DNA from: Plantago ovata
Lineage: Eukaryota > Streptophyta > Magnoliopsida > Lamiales > Plantaginaceae
Reading direction: 5' to 3'
NCBI GenBank assembly: GCA_028274465.1
Contig: CM051457.1
Location: forward strand, 64,914,899 to 64,978,898
Length of the DNA stretch: 64,000 nucleotides
In this document: positions 10,184-20,133 of the stretch, in pieces
Numbering within the stretch: position 1 is the stretch's first letter
Layout of the letters: the number at the start of each line of letters is the position of its first letter
Program-made: the position numbers and the translations under genes
Notes under the pieces: model-generated
Database searches by the model: none
Told to the model about the DNA's origin: nothing
Seen by the model: the letters and a program-made list of their open reading frames with translations, nothing else

Positions 10184-13100
10184 TTGCTCTTGATTGTGCA
10201 GACTTCAGCCACGGAGACGAACGATGCAATCTGGCACTTTGACAATGGTTGTGGAAAACACATGACGGGCAACAAGAATAACCTTATAAACTATAGACGG
10301 TGGTCTAAAGGTCCAACAATAAGGTTTGCTGGTGGAGGCTCTGGTTCTACAAAAGACTTTGGTGACGTGAAGTTAGGATGCATTACCATTACGGGAGTTC
10401 TTTATGTCAAAAATCTTAAGTTTAATCTTTTCAGCATGAGTCAGTTTGCTGACAAAGGATACTTCATCAAAATCAAAAGTGATGAATGTAAACTTATAGA
10501 TTTCGAGAAAAAGAAGGTTATTATGATTGCAAGAAGATCAGGAGGCTTGTACACCGTAGATTGGTCTTCAGCAATCGTTGAAAAATGCCTTGTCTCAGAT
10601 CACGATTGCCTTGCTGAAAAAGCATGGTTATGGCATAAACGAACAAGTCATCTAAACTTCAAGACGCTGAATAAGCTGTCTAAAAAGACACTTGTAGTTG
10701 GATTACCTAAGGTTACTTTTAAGAAGGATGGTGTTTGCAATGCATGTCAGCAAGGAAAGCAAACCAAATCTTCTTTTAAGAACAAGGCAGTTCCGTCAAC
10801 TACAAAACCTTTACAACTCTTGCACATGGACTTGTTTGAATCTTCTTCAACAAGCTATGCTGGTAAGAAGTATGGTCTGGTGGTGGTAGATGACTATTCA
10901 AGATTCACTTGGGTAGTATTTATCAAGCACAAATCTGAAACAAGGACTGAAATACCTAACTTGCTGAATAAGCTTGAAGTCATGAAAAATGACAAGGTAA
11001 AAGTCATAAGGACAGACCATGGTACTGAGTTTTGTAAACCAGTACATAACTGAGTATTGCACTTCAAAAGGCATACAACATCAGTTATCCTCAGTAAGGA
11101 CACCATAACAAAACGGTGTTGCTGAACAGAAGAATCGTACCCTAAAAGAAACCGCAAGAACAATGCTTGCTGACACTTAGATAAGTGAGGCTTATTCGGT
11201 TGAAGCGATTAATACCGCCTGTTACACTCAAAATAGATGTCTGATTACTAAGGAATACAACAAAACTCCATATGAGTTGTTTGTTGGAACACCTCCTAAT
11301 ATCACTCATCTAAGAGTATTTGGTTGTAAGTGTTTCGTTCTTAATAACGGTAGAGAATACCTAAGAACATTTCAACCAAAGGCAGACGAAGCGATATTTC
11401 TTGGTTACTCCTTGCATAGTATAGCTTATAGAGTTTACAACAAAAAGGCACAAAAGATCGAAGAATCAGTGCATGTTGTATTCTATGAAAAGACACAAGG
11501 AGTGCCTGCTGAAGAAGAGATATCAGAATGTATGAAAAAGCTAATAATACATGATCAAAGAAGTGAATCTAATGCTAGGCAAATCAAGTCAATTGAACTA
11601 AATGATGATTGTGACAATGACTCTCCTCCCCCAAGTCATGACAAGATAAATATAGTTCACGACAAAGAATTTCCAGCAAAAGACGCAGTTGCTCCGGAAG
11701 TTGCTGAAACTACGCAACGTCCCGTGCCTGCTAATGAGTTACCACAATCTAGCAATGCTGAACAAGTAGTTGTTGACGAACCAATCTCAGCAGAGACACA
11801 AAATACAAGTAGTACTGAACAAGTACATGCTGAAGAGTCACATGTTGATGAGCAAACATATCCAGATCCAACGAGTAGAAAGCCTGTTAACAAATGGATT
11901 AGAGATCATCCCTCTACGGATATGATTGGTGATATTGATAAACACCAAGTGACTGGATCCAAAGTTTCTGCTACTTATGGACTTGCTGAAGAAGGAAATG
12001 TCGTAGAAGTAGAATCGTTGTTCTCTTGCTTTGTTTCAGAAATTGAACCTAAGACCATAGAAGAAGCTCTAAAGCATTCTGAATGGATCAAGGTAATGCA
12101 AGAAGAACTGGATCAATTTGAAAGGAACAAAGTCTGGAAACTTGTACCACTTGCTGAAGGCAAGAAAGCTATTGGTACAAAGTGGGTGTTCAGAAACAAG
12201 CTGAGTGAGTCTGATGAAGTAACAAGAAACAAAGCATGTTTAGTTGCTCAAGGTTACTGTCAGACTGAAGGATTGGACTATGATGAGTCTTATGCACCAG
12301 TTGCAAGATTGGATGCAATTAGGCTTTTCTTGGCCTTTGCTGCTCACAATGACTTCATTGTTTACCAAATGGATGTTAAAAGTGCATTCTTGAATGGTGA
12401 ACTTGCTGAAGAAGTCTACTTACAACAACCCCTGGCTTTGAACTTCCATCAGAAACCAAGATGGTATACAAGCTTCAGAAAGCTGTATATGGTCTAAAGC
12501 AAGCACCAAGAGCTTGGTATGATACCCTGGCTAAGTTCTTGCTGGATAATGGTTTCAAAAAGGGTGAAGTTGACAAAACTTTATTTACCATGAACCATGA
12601 TGGTAAAATACTCTTAGTTAAAATTTATGTGGATGACATAATTTTTGGATCTAAGGACAAGAAACTTTGTGATGATTTTGCCAAACTCATGACAAACAAA
12701 TTTGAAATGAGTATGATGGGAAAATTGAATTATTTCCTAGGGTTGCAAGTCAAGCAACTCAAAGATGGAATATTCATAAATCAAGCAAAGTATGCGAAAG
12801 AAATGCTCATAAAGTTTAGGATCAAAGAGGAAGAGAAACCTGAAAAGATCCCTATGAGTGTTGGTACCAAATTGGGCTATACTAAAGAAGATAAAAGTGT
12901 TGAAGAACGCAAGTATAGGAAGCTCATTGGTTCCTTGTTGTATTTAACAGCAAGTAGACCTGACATTCAATATGTTGTTTGTGTGTTTGCAATATTCCAA
13001 TCTGATCCAACAGAATCACACTACAAAAAGGCACTTAAGATACTGAAATATGTCAAAGGTACAGTCAATGTTGGATTATGGTATCCTAAAGATTCTGGAC

Positions 13101-13576
13101 TTGAATTGGTTGGTTATTCTGATGTTGATCATGGATGATCAACTCTTGATAGAAAAAGTACCTCTGGAACTTGTCAGTTTTTGGGTACTAGATTAATATC
13201 ATGGTTCAGCAAGAAGCAAACCTGTGTTGCCAATTCATCTACTGAATCTGAGTACATTGCGGGTGGTTGTTGCACAGCTCAAATCCTATGGATTCAACAA
13301 CAATTAAGAGATTATGGTATTTCTGCAAAGAAAACACCAATCTTTTTTGATAATACGAGTGCTATTGCTATCACGCAAAATCCTAAGTTTCACTCAAGGA
13401 CAAAACACATTGATATTAGACATCATTTCATTAGAGATCATGTGGAAAAGGGAGATATTGAGGTTGTAAAAGTAGGTACTGATGATCAACTTGCTGACAT
13501 CTTTATCAAGCCCCTACCAGATAATAGATTCGCAATGCTAAGGTACAACCTTGGTTTGATTGAATTACCTCAATAA
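10184..13576 (+). pseudogene. B-b pol region: protease, integrase, RT, RNase H
   Basis: A protease segment lies near 10220-10420 (IWHFDNGCGKHMTG). The integrase zinc domain is near 10630-10770 (LWHKRTSHLN, CNACQQGKQ). The core follows (LLHMDLFE, RTDHGTEF) and then a variable acidic linker around 11490-11900. Reverse transcriptase runs from about 12060 to 12960 ([22 protein letters not shown], the YVDDIIFGS catalytic loop). RNase H runs from about 13090 ([30 protein letters not shown]). The product resembles the Sirevirus branch. It is broken at about four or five places. Confidence 0.9.
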
Positions 13577-14486
13577 GGGATACAATTGGCAGAATGCTGA
13601 AACAGGTATTCAGCAAGCCAAAGTATGCTTACTTGTAAAAATAAGTCCCTTCCACTAATTTCTTCTAAGAAATGATAGGTCACTACATGATTGCTGAAAC
13701 AGGCATTCAGCAAGTAATTCCTTCAAAACAGGTATTTGTTAGGAAACTTGGTCACTTGCTGAGACAGGCACTCAGTAAGAGAAAAACCTTAAAGATTGCT
13801 GAAACGGGTATTCAGACAATCAAAGATACTGAAACAGGTATTCATGTATCAAGGGAATATTCTGAGACGGGAACTCAAAAAAGAGCAAAACTCACTTCTC
13901 AGATTTTACCAAAAGATATCTCAAGTATAAAAAGAATTTACTGATACGGGAACTCAGAAATATCTTTTAAACTTAAGGAAATATAAGATGTCTGAGTAAG
14001 AGGGAACTTTCAGCAAGTAACAAGGCTATTTATGCAAACTCGCAGAAAAGATTCTTGTTTATTTCAGCAAGCAATCAAATACCATAAATCTCGGTAAAAT
14101 AAATTTGTGACGTTAATCGGGCACAGATAAACTCGCTAATAATTATGACATGAAATACAATCGTGGCCATTGGTTAAAAGGAGTTATTGATCTAACGGTT
14201 AACATTACAAAGAGAAAGAATGCTCTGACGGTTTTTGTTAGTGGGCCACTACGCATTTAATGCAAAGGCTCCACTAACGCCATTGTTTCTCTATTTTACC
14301 CTTGCTGAGAACTCAAATCGATTGAGATTCTTGCACATCAAAGACACTATATAAAGAAGGAGTTAGAGAAAGACAAAATTCTTTAACTCACATTTCCTTT
14401 CTCTGCAATTTTAGCCTGAATCTACTGTACCTCCGGTCAAAATGCAAACAATCTTTTTTGTACACATTTCTCATCTATATAAAGAA
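13577..14486 (+). repeat. B-b pol-to-accessory spacer with hairpin array and promoter-like part
   Basis: No credible gene is present. Between 13595 and 13957 seven short hairpins occur, at about 13595, 13691, 13755, 13799, 13825, 13863 and 13941. Each has a 7-nt loop of the form ACRGGNA, and stem sequence and length vary. The second half (about 14100-14486) looks like a plant promoter: TGACGTTA near 14108, an ATTGG (inverted CCAAT) near 14172, the MYB-like TAACGGTTA near 14192, and a TATA box at 14348. The same order is found inverted at 38457-39430. Confidence 0.7.
14348..14355 (+). promoter_or_regulatory. TATA box upstream of the accessory ORF
   Basis: TATATAAA stands about 130 bp before the ATG at 14487. 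It is conserved in the inverted copy at 38605-38612, about 150 bp before that copy's ATG. It is separate from the LTR TATA box of the same family (32606). An internal promoter is inferred, not shown. Confidence 0.5.
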
Positions 14487-17219
14487 ATGGCACCAAAGAG
14501 ACAGTCATCTAAGACATCAAATTCGTCTAAGGTTGACAGTGTTGAAAAACGCACTGCTCAGGTGACAACTCCGGTGACTAACACAGCAAAAGTTGTGTTG
14601 AAAAACGATAGGATAACAGAAAAACCTATGCCTCCTTCATATCTTGACACTGCAAAGTGTGAGAAGATGATGCAATGGGGTGGTTTTGCGAAAGAGAAGT
14701 ATATCCGATACTTCTATGAAGAAGAACTAGACGGTGACAATGAAGAGGCGCTTGACTTCATTAAACAGCAAGGCCTCATTCATTTTATAACAGCTCGCCC
14801 TAAGAAAGTGAGCATGTTAGATACCATGGAATTCTACAACAATGCAGAAATCCAGTCCCTAACTGATAGTCAAGGAGTCACTGAAAAAGTGATCATTTCT
14901 ACAGTTCAGAACACGCAAATCGTCCTGAAATGGACTGATTTAGCAGAAATCTTTCAGATTTCAACCACTGGAACTGAAGATGACATCACTGCCACTGATG
15001 AAGAGATAGAAGTCTTCTACAGTGATGTCAGAAATGAGAAAATGAAGAAAGGAGAGATTGCTCCCGTGACTTGGACAAAGCACGTTAAGAGGAAGCATCT
15101 CTGCAATTCACTTGCTCTAGTAGCTCTTCTACTAATCAAAGTCTTAGACTCCCAAGTCGGAGGAATAGACCAAGTAGGCTTGAGAAGGTGGCCGCTGCTG
15201 ATGCATATCTATGAGAACAAAACGGAGCTCAACTGGGCAAAGTACATTTTCAACAGACTTGTTGATTGTGTTACTAAGTTTAAGGTTAAGGTTGAGGACA
15301 ACAAGGTGTCACCTACCTTCCCAATCATGTATGGACTAAAGATATGCTATATCCTTGAACATTTCAGGATTCAGCTGAGAAACCCATTGCCAATCAACAA
15401 ATCTGTATGCAATGTGGGAAGAGCCTTCCACAATCAAAATGTACCTAAGACTGCTGGCAAGAAACTCGAAAAATCAAAGAAGACAACAGCTGCAAATTTA
15501 GTCAACTCAAGCCAGCAAGAAAGGTATACAACAGATGCAGATCTCACCACTCAGCAAGAAAATGTTCCAGCAACTGAAAAAGTTGTTGATGAAACTGCTG
15601 TAGATGGTGAGCATGCCAAGACCACTACACCCGTTGCTGAAAATGCAACTACTGACGCCACTGCTGGGAAATTGGAGAAATCCAAGAAGAAAAAGAGGAA
15701 AGCTGATGATGACACTCAGACTGCAGCGTCATCAGCTAACCCCGTCCCCAAAAGAAAAAGGACAAGTAACCCAAGAAAGAAAACACTGGCTCGCAAGTCA
15801 GTACCAATTGTCCATGATCTTTCGGACGATTCCAAAGCAGTTGCTGAAAAGCAAGCTCCAGTAGATGTTGACAAGGTGGTTACTGAGACCTATGTCAGCA
15901 ATGTTGAAGTGTTTGCGGAAGCCTTCAACAATCAACTTAATGTTGATTCATCTACTGAGAATAGACCACAAGGCAGTGGAACTGAAGTTCCTGCCACAAT
16001 CCCAGATATCTACATTGTAGATAATCTTAATGATCAGACTCTAGAACCAGTGATTGATATCGCTGCTGATTGATATCGCTGCTGACATAAGAACCGCGGC
16101 ACTTGCTGAAGCTGCCGTTGCTGAAAAGATGGTTGCTGAACAAGCAACTCATCAAGTTGCTGAGACCGCAATGGTTCAAGTCCCAGAAGTTGCTGAAACA
16201 ACACAAGAGACATTATTCGACGACGCATCTCGTGATACTGAGAATACTGGACCCAGTTCACCGAAAACATCCATTGACAAAGTTCAGCTTGTGCTGAAAG
16301 AACTGAGTCATCAAATGGAGTTGGATATTGAAGACACATCCAACAAATCAATCGATGTTTTCATGACAAGCAGTGAGCTCAAGGGTCAAGATGCCTCTGC
16401 TCAACTTTTCATTTCAGAGACAAGAGAGAATGCTGAAACCGCACAGCTTTCTCAAACAGAGCAAGAAAAGAAGTCTGCAGAAGAAACAGTCCCAGATATT
16501 GAAGAAGTTGTCGTTGCTGAAAGGACTGAGCCACAACATGTCCTTCTTCAGCACGTAGTTAACTCAACCATAAGCAAATCTTCACTATCTGAAACTCAAT
16601 CTTTTGCTAATATACTGATTTCTCTACAGACTTCTGAAGATATAAGTCAGACGGTTGCTGAAGCCTCTCAACCAGAATCAACACTTTCTGCTCAGCAGGT
16701 AGTTAAAGTTTTTGGTAATACAACTAAGTTTGACAACTTAGTGCTTGTATCTAACTCACATTTATTTCAGGATGAACAAATGGAGGATGCTTCTCAAGCT
16801 CCTCAAGGAATGGAAATAGTACCAGCACAAACAAGTGTGCAACATGACCTTGCTGAAACTCTGCAAGTAAATCATGTTTCAGCTTTGGACTCTAAGACTA
16901 TTATCCAAACCTTTCCTGAACATAATTTTATTCTTTTTTAGGCTCAAAAGGAGACCACTGAAGTGGTTCACATCACTGAAGATCCAAAAGTATGTTCTGA
17001 AGAACTTTACTTAGACTTCAAGAGAACTACCTTGTCAAGAGTTGCTAAGTCTGTCAGGAACTGGCAAAGGTACAGAAGGATGGACATTTCTGACCTTCAT
17101 CTTCATCTATCCAACGAGAAAAAGAGGTCTTCTCTGCTGAAACTCGAGACCTTTGTCCACTCTACACTTCCGGAAGACATGTCATATTCTCAGCTAATGA
17201 GCTCAAATCTGATCGCTCA
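14487..17219 (+). pseudogene. B-b accessory ORF (plant-transposon-protein-like N-terminal domain)
   Basis: I prefer the start MAPKRQSSK at 14487 over the in-frame ATG at 14442 because the inverted copy also opens with MAPK. The N-terminal 300 residues form a compact domain (CEKMMQWGGFAKEKYIRYFY, LRRWPLLMHIY, YGLKICYILEHFRIQLRNP) resembling the putative plant transposon protein family found in Sirevirus extra ORFs. Next come basic clusters (KKKRK, PKRKR) that could be nuclear signals, then an acidic Ala/Glu/Thr-rich tail. No signal peptide or membrane helix is seen. Three GT-AG segments of 75, 72 and 75 nt lie at 16555, 16699 and 16867. It is broken in a few places. Confidence 0.7.
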
Positions 17220-17368
17220 AATACTGATGATCAACTTGCTGACATCTTTACCAAGCCCCTACCAGATAATAGATTCGCAATGCTAAGGTATAACCTTGGA
17301 TTGATTGAATTACCTCAATAAGGGATACAATTGGCAGATTGCTGAAACAGGTATTCAGCAAGCCAAAG
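17220..17368 (+). other. Second copy of the B pol end and first spacer hairpin
   Basis: The sequence repeats 13478-13628 almost base for base, including the first spacer hairpin, and joins directly to the accessory ORF of B-b. It ends at the scaffold gap. It could be a fragment of another family member or a false join at the gap edge. Confidence 0.85.
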
Positions 17369-17468
17369 NNNNNNNNNNNNNNNNNNNNNNNNNNNNNNNN
17401 NNNNNNNNNNNNNNNNNNNNNNNNNNNNNNNNNNNNNNNNNNNNNNNNNNNNNNNNNNNNNNNNNNNN
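17369..17468. other. Scaffold gap of 100 N
   Basis: Exactly one hundred undetermined bases are present, the conventional placeholder for a gap of unknown size. The left part of C, the 3' LTR side of G and part of a Sirevirus-like copy are presumably missing here. Confidence 0.99.
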
Positions 17469-18084
17469 CACCATTCATTGGAATCTTTGACCGCAAAATT
17501 GAGCACCATTATCGAGATGAGGACCCTGGCAAGCCGAATCGACACACGATGTTCCTCCAACGAAGTTCATCACTCTCTGTTCGGTGATGGTAGATTACTG
17601 CCTCAACTTCCGCCCACTTGCTAAAGTATTCGACCGCAACGATGATGAACTTCTTTTGACCCGTGCCTCTTGGAAATGGACCGACTATGTCGATGCCCAT
17701 ATGTCGAACGGACAAGTGATGGCGATGGGCATAAGAGGTTTCGCCGGGACGTTGATCAAATTGGCGTGCAATTGACACTCCTCGCACTTTCTCACAAATT
17801 TGGCAGCGTCTTCGCGCACAGTGGGCCAGTAGTATCCTTGTCGAATGACTTTGCGCGAGGGTTCTTCCTCCGGCATGGTCGCCGCAACTTCCTCGATGCA
17901 TTTCTCCAAGAAGTTTTTGAACTTCATGCTCGGCGACGCATCTCAAGTAAACTCCCTCGAAAGACCTTTTGTATAAGTAATCTCCTTGCATGATGTATCG
18001 AGGAGCTTTTCCTTTGATTCTCCTTGCTTCAGCCTTGTCACGAGGAAGGCTCCCATTTTTGAGATATGTTGTTATCTCTTGCAT
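17469..18084 (-). pseudogene. C integrase region, cut by the gap
   Basis: The zinc-binding H2C2 region is recognisable (MHRGSCGDHAGGRTLA, RKCEECQLHA), as is the start of the core (MGIDIVGPFPRGTGQKKFII, YFSKWAEVEAV). In the family it joins the cDNA to chromosomal DNA. The same protein is better seen in F at about 50480-51703. It is broken and incomplete at the gap. Confidence 0.85.
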
Positions 18085-18652
18085 CCAATTCGGTGATCGT
18101 CAATTGCCAGACGTTTGGCTTTGATGACCACAAAGATGATGCGTTGATTCTCATGAGTATCACGTTCCGGGTATCGACTCCTCCGGAGGCTGAAGCATAC
18201 TTTGATAGGGCATCTGCCCTTTGATTGAGATCTCTTGAGAACTTTTCAATCTCACAACTTTCAAACTTTTGAATTTCTTCCGTGATGGCACTTTTGTACT
18301 CAGCTAGTGAGTCGTTCTTGGTTCTGAATTTCCCCGAGATTTGCTTCTCGGCCAGTTGGGAATCGGTGAAGAGATGTAGCTTCTTCACTTCCAATGACTT
18401 TGCCATACGTAGAGCGATGAGGATGGCTTCATATTCTGCTTCATTCTTGGAGACCGGGAAACTAAGAGTAACGGCGTACTCTAGTTCAGCCCCTCCGGGA
18501 CTCTTGAAGTATATTCCTATCCCGCCATTATTTCCTGATGATGATCCATCAACATGAAGAATCCAGACGTCTCCGTGGTCGACTAGCTCCTTGGGTTTTG
18601 GAGAGACGGTCTCCGCACCTTTTGGCTCGTCGGTTTTCTCTGTCAGGAACAC
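18038..18652 (-). CDS. C second RNase H (archaeal-type) region
   Basis: The frame encodes WILHVDGSSSGNNGGIGIYF, then NEAEYEAILIALRMAKSL and LFTDSQL, the DxS, E and D blocks of type I RNase H. It follows a Gypsy-type RNase H in the same element. Doubling of RNase H is established for Tat/Ogre. F has the same domain at about 49980-50440. Confidence 0.88.
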   Translation of the reverse strand: MFLTEKTDEPKGAETVSPKPKELVDHGDVWILHVDGSSSGNNGGIGIYFKSPGGAELEYAVTLSFPVSKNEAEYEAILIALRMAKSLEVKKLHLFTDSQLAEKQISGKFRTKNDSLAEYKSAITEEIQKFESCEIEKFSRDLNQRADALSKYASASGGVDTRNVILMRINASSLWSSKPNVWQLTITELDARDNNISQKWEPSS

Positions 18653-20133
18653 TTCATGCCTTTTCCTTTTGGTTTGGACATTGCCTTAAGCTCTTTCAAA
18701 GCATCCTCTAGGGCTTGCATCGGGTTGTTTTGATGGGGATGCTCTTCGACCATCATCATAGCACTCTTTGTTGCCGAAGAGTTTTCCTCCGAAGTTCCTT
18801 TTGAGGGATACTCCACTAGGAAGTCGGCTATGACTTGTGCTTTCTTGGCTACGGGTGCTTGGTAGTCGATGTCGTACTCACTTAGTTCAATCGCCCACCT
18901 TGCCATTCTTCCCGAATTTTCGGGCTTTCCGAGGACTTGCTTGAGAGGTTGCTTTGTCAAAACAACAACCTTGTGAGCACCGAAGTAGGGTTTCAACCTC
19001 CTTGCAGTGTAAACGAGGGCAAAGGAAAGCCTCTCGATATCCATGTACCGCGTTTCAGCCCCGGCAAGTACTTTGCTCAAGTAGTAGATGGGCAAGTGGT
19101 CGTTTCCTTGGATTCGCACCAAAACCGAGCTGATAGCCTCCCCGGTTGCTGCTAAGTACAAATAGAGTACCTCTCCGTCCACGGGTTTTGACAATAGAGG
19201 AGGAGCGAGTAGGTATTCTTTTAGCTTCTCGAAGGCTTCCTCGCACTCCTTTGTCCACTCGAAGTGGCTGCTCTTTCTCAATACCTTGAAAAAAGGTAGA
19301 TTTTTCTCGGCCGACCTTGAGATGAATCTACTCAATGCAATTGATTTTCCGACCAACTGTTGCACCTCATTGATGGACTGAGGTTGGGGAAGATCGAGGA
19401 TGGCCTTTATCTTTTCGGGGTTTGCTTCTATTCCTCTCTCTGTCACCATGTAGCCGAGGAACTTACCCCCTTTGACTCCAAAGGTGCACTTCGCCGGGTT
19501 GAGCTTCATGCCATACTTTCTCAAGATTGAGAAGCACTTTGCCAAGTAACCTACATGTTGCTCCTCGGTCTTGCTCTTGACGAGCATGTCATCGACGTAT
19601 ACTTCCATTGTTTTACCTAGCTCTTCCTTGAACATCTTGTTAACCAGCCTTTGGTAGGTCGCTCCGGCGTTCTTAAGGCCAAATGGCATCACGTTGAAGC
19701 AATACACATTGCCGTTAGCGAAGAAGGCGGTTTTAGGCACATCATCTTTGGCCATTTTGACTTGGTAGAAGCCCTGGTATGCATCCATGAAACTCAGGAG
19801 GGCGCATCCAGCGGTGGAATCAACAAGCTGGTCGATCCGGGGGAGAGGGTATGGATCCTTCGGGCAAAACTTGTTGAGCCTTGTAAAATTGTTGCACATT
19901 CGCCATTTCCCCGGACCCTTCTCCACGAGGACCACATTGCATACCCAGTCTGAGTATCTCACTTCTTTGATGTGGCCAGCTTTAAGAAGCCTTTGTACTT
20001 CCGCTTCTATGATGGCATTATCTTCCGCACTGAAGTCTCTTCGCTTTCTCTGATGTGGGTGATCGATGGGTCTACGTTCAGACGGTGAACGGCGACACGT
20101 GGGTCGATCCCCTTCAGGTCCTCGGTACTCCAC
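18643..20133 (-). CDS. C reverse transcriptase and RNase H
   Basis: The frame is about 496 residues. The reverse transcriptase has YSDWVCNVVLVEKGPGKWRM, LLSFMDAYQGFYQV, FGLKNAGATYQRLVNKMF and the catalytic YVDDMLVKS. The RNase H follows with YLYLAATGEAISSVL and YYLSKVLAGAE. This is typical Ty3/Gypsy. Its start overlaps the end of the gag-protease frame, so the relation between frames cannot be settled here. Confidence 0.93.
   Translation of the reverse strand: MEYRGPEGDRPTCRRSPSERRPIDHPHQRKRRDFSAEDNAIIEAEVQRLLKAGHIKEVRYSDWVCNVVLVEKGPGKWRMCNNFTRLNKFCPKDPYPLPRIDQLVDSTAGCALLSFMDAYQGFYQVKMAKDDVPKTAFFANGNVYCFNVMPFGLKNAGATYQRLVNKMFKEELGKTMEVYVDDMLVKSKTEEQHVGYLAKCFSILRKYGMKLNPAKCTFGVKGGKFLGYMVTERGIEANPEKIKAILDLPQPQSINEVQQLVGKSIALSRFISRSAEKNLPFFKVLRKSSHFEWTKECEEAFEKLKEYLLAPPLLSKPVDGEVLYLYLAATGEAISSVLVRIQGNDHLPIYYLSKVLAGAETRYMDIERLSFALVYTARRLKPYFGAHKVVVLTKQPLKQVLGKPENSGRMARWAIELSEYDIDYQAPVAKKAQVIADFLVEYPSKGTSEENSSATKSAMMMVEEHPHQNNPMQALEDALKELKAMSKPKGKGMKCS

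Larger units (their letters stand above)
10120..17219 (+). mobile_element. B-b: Sirevirus-like Copia element, pol through accessory ORF
   Basis: Protease, integrase, reverse transcriptase and RNase H run to about 13576. Then come a noncoding spacer of about 870 bp and a long accessory ORF. Pol in Copia order followed by a large extra ORF is the Sirevirus (SIRE/Maximus) layout. Gag and the 5' LTR are absent to the left, where a foreign LTR abuts. On the right the sequence jumps back to a pol-end copy just before the scaffold gap. It is broken, with several breaks in pol. Confidence 0.88.

Noticed and set aside
10148-10202. Short intron ending TTGTGCAG before the B-b protease
   Set aside because: The acceptor looks plausible but no second copy of this stretch is in the window, and the donor is weak.
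13595-13957. CRISPR-like array
   Set aside because: Spacing is irregular, repeats vary, the host is a plant, and the units are hairpins inside a retrotransposon.
14487-17219. Accessory ORF as a retroviral envelope
   Set aside because: No signal peptide, membrane helix or cysteine pattern is visible; the product is basic and acidic by turns and resembles plant Sirevirus extra ORFs.
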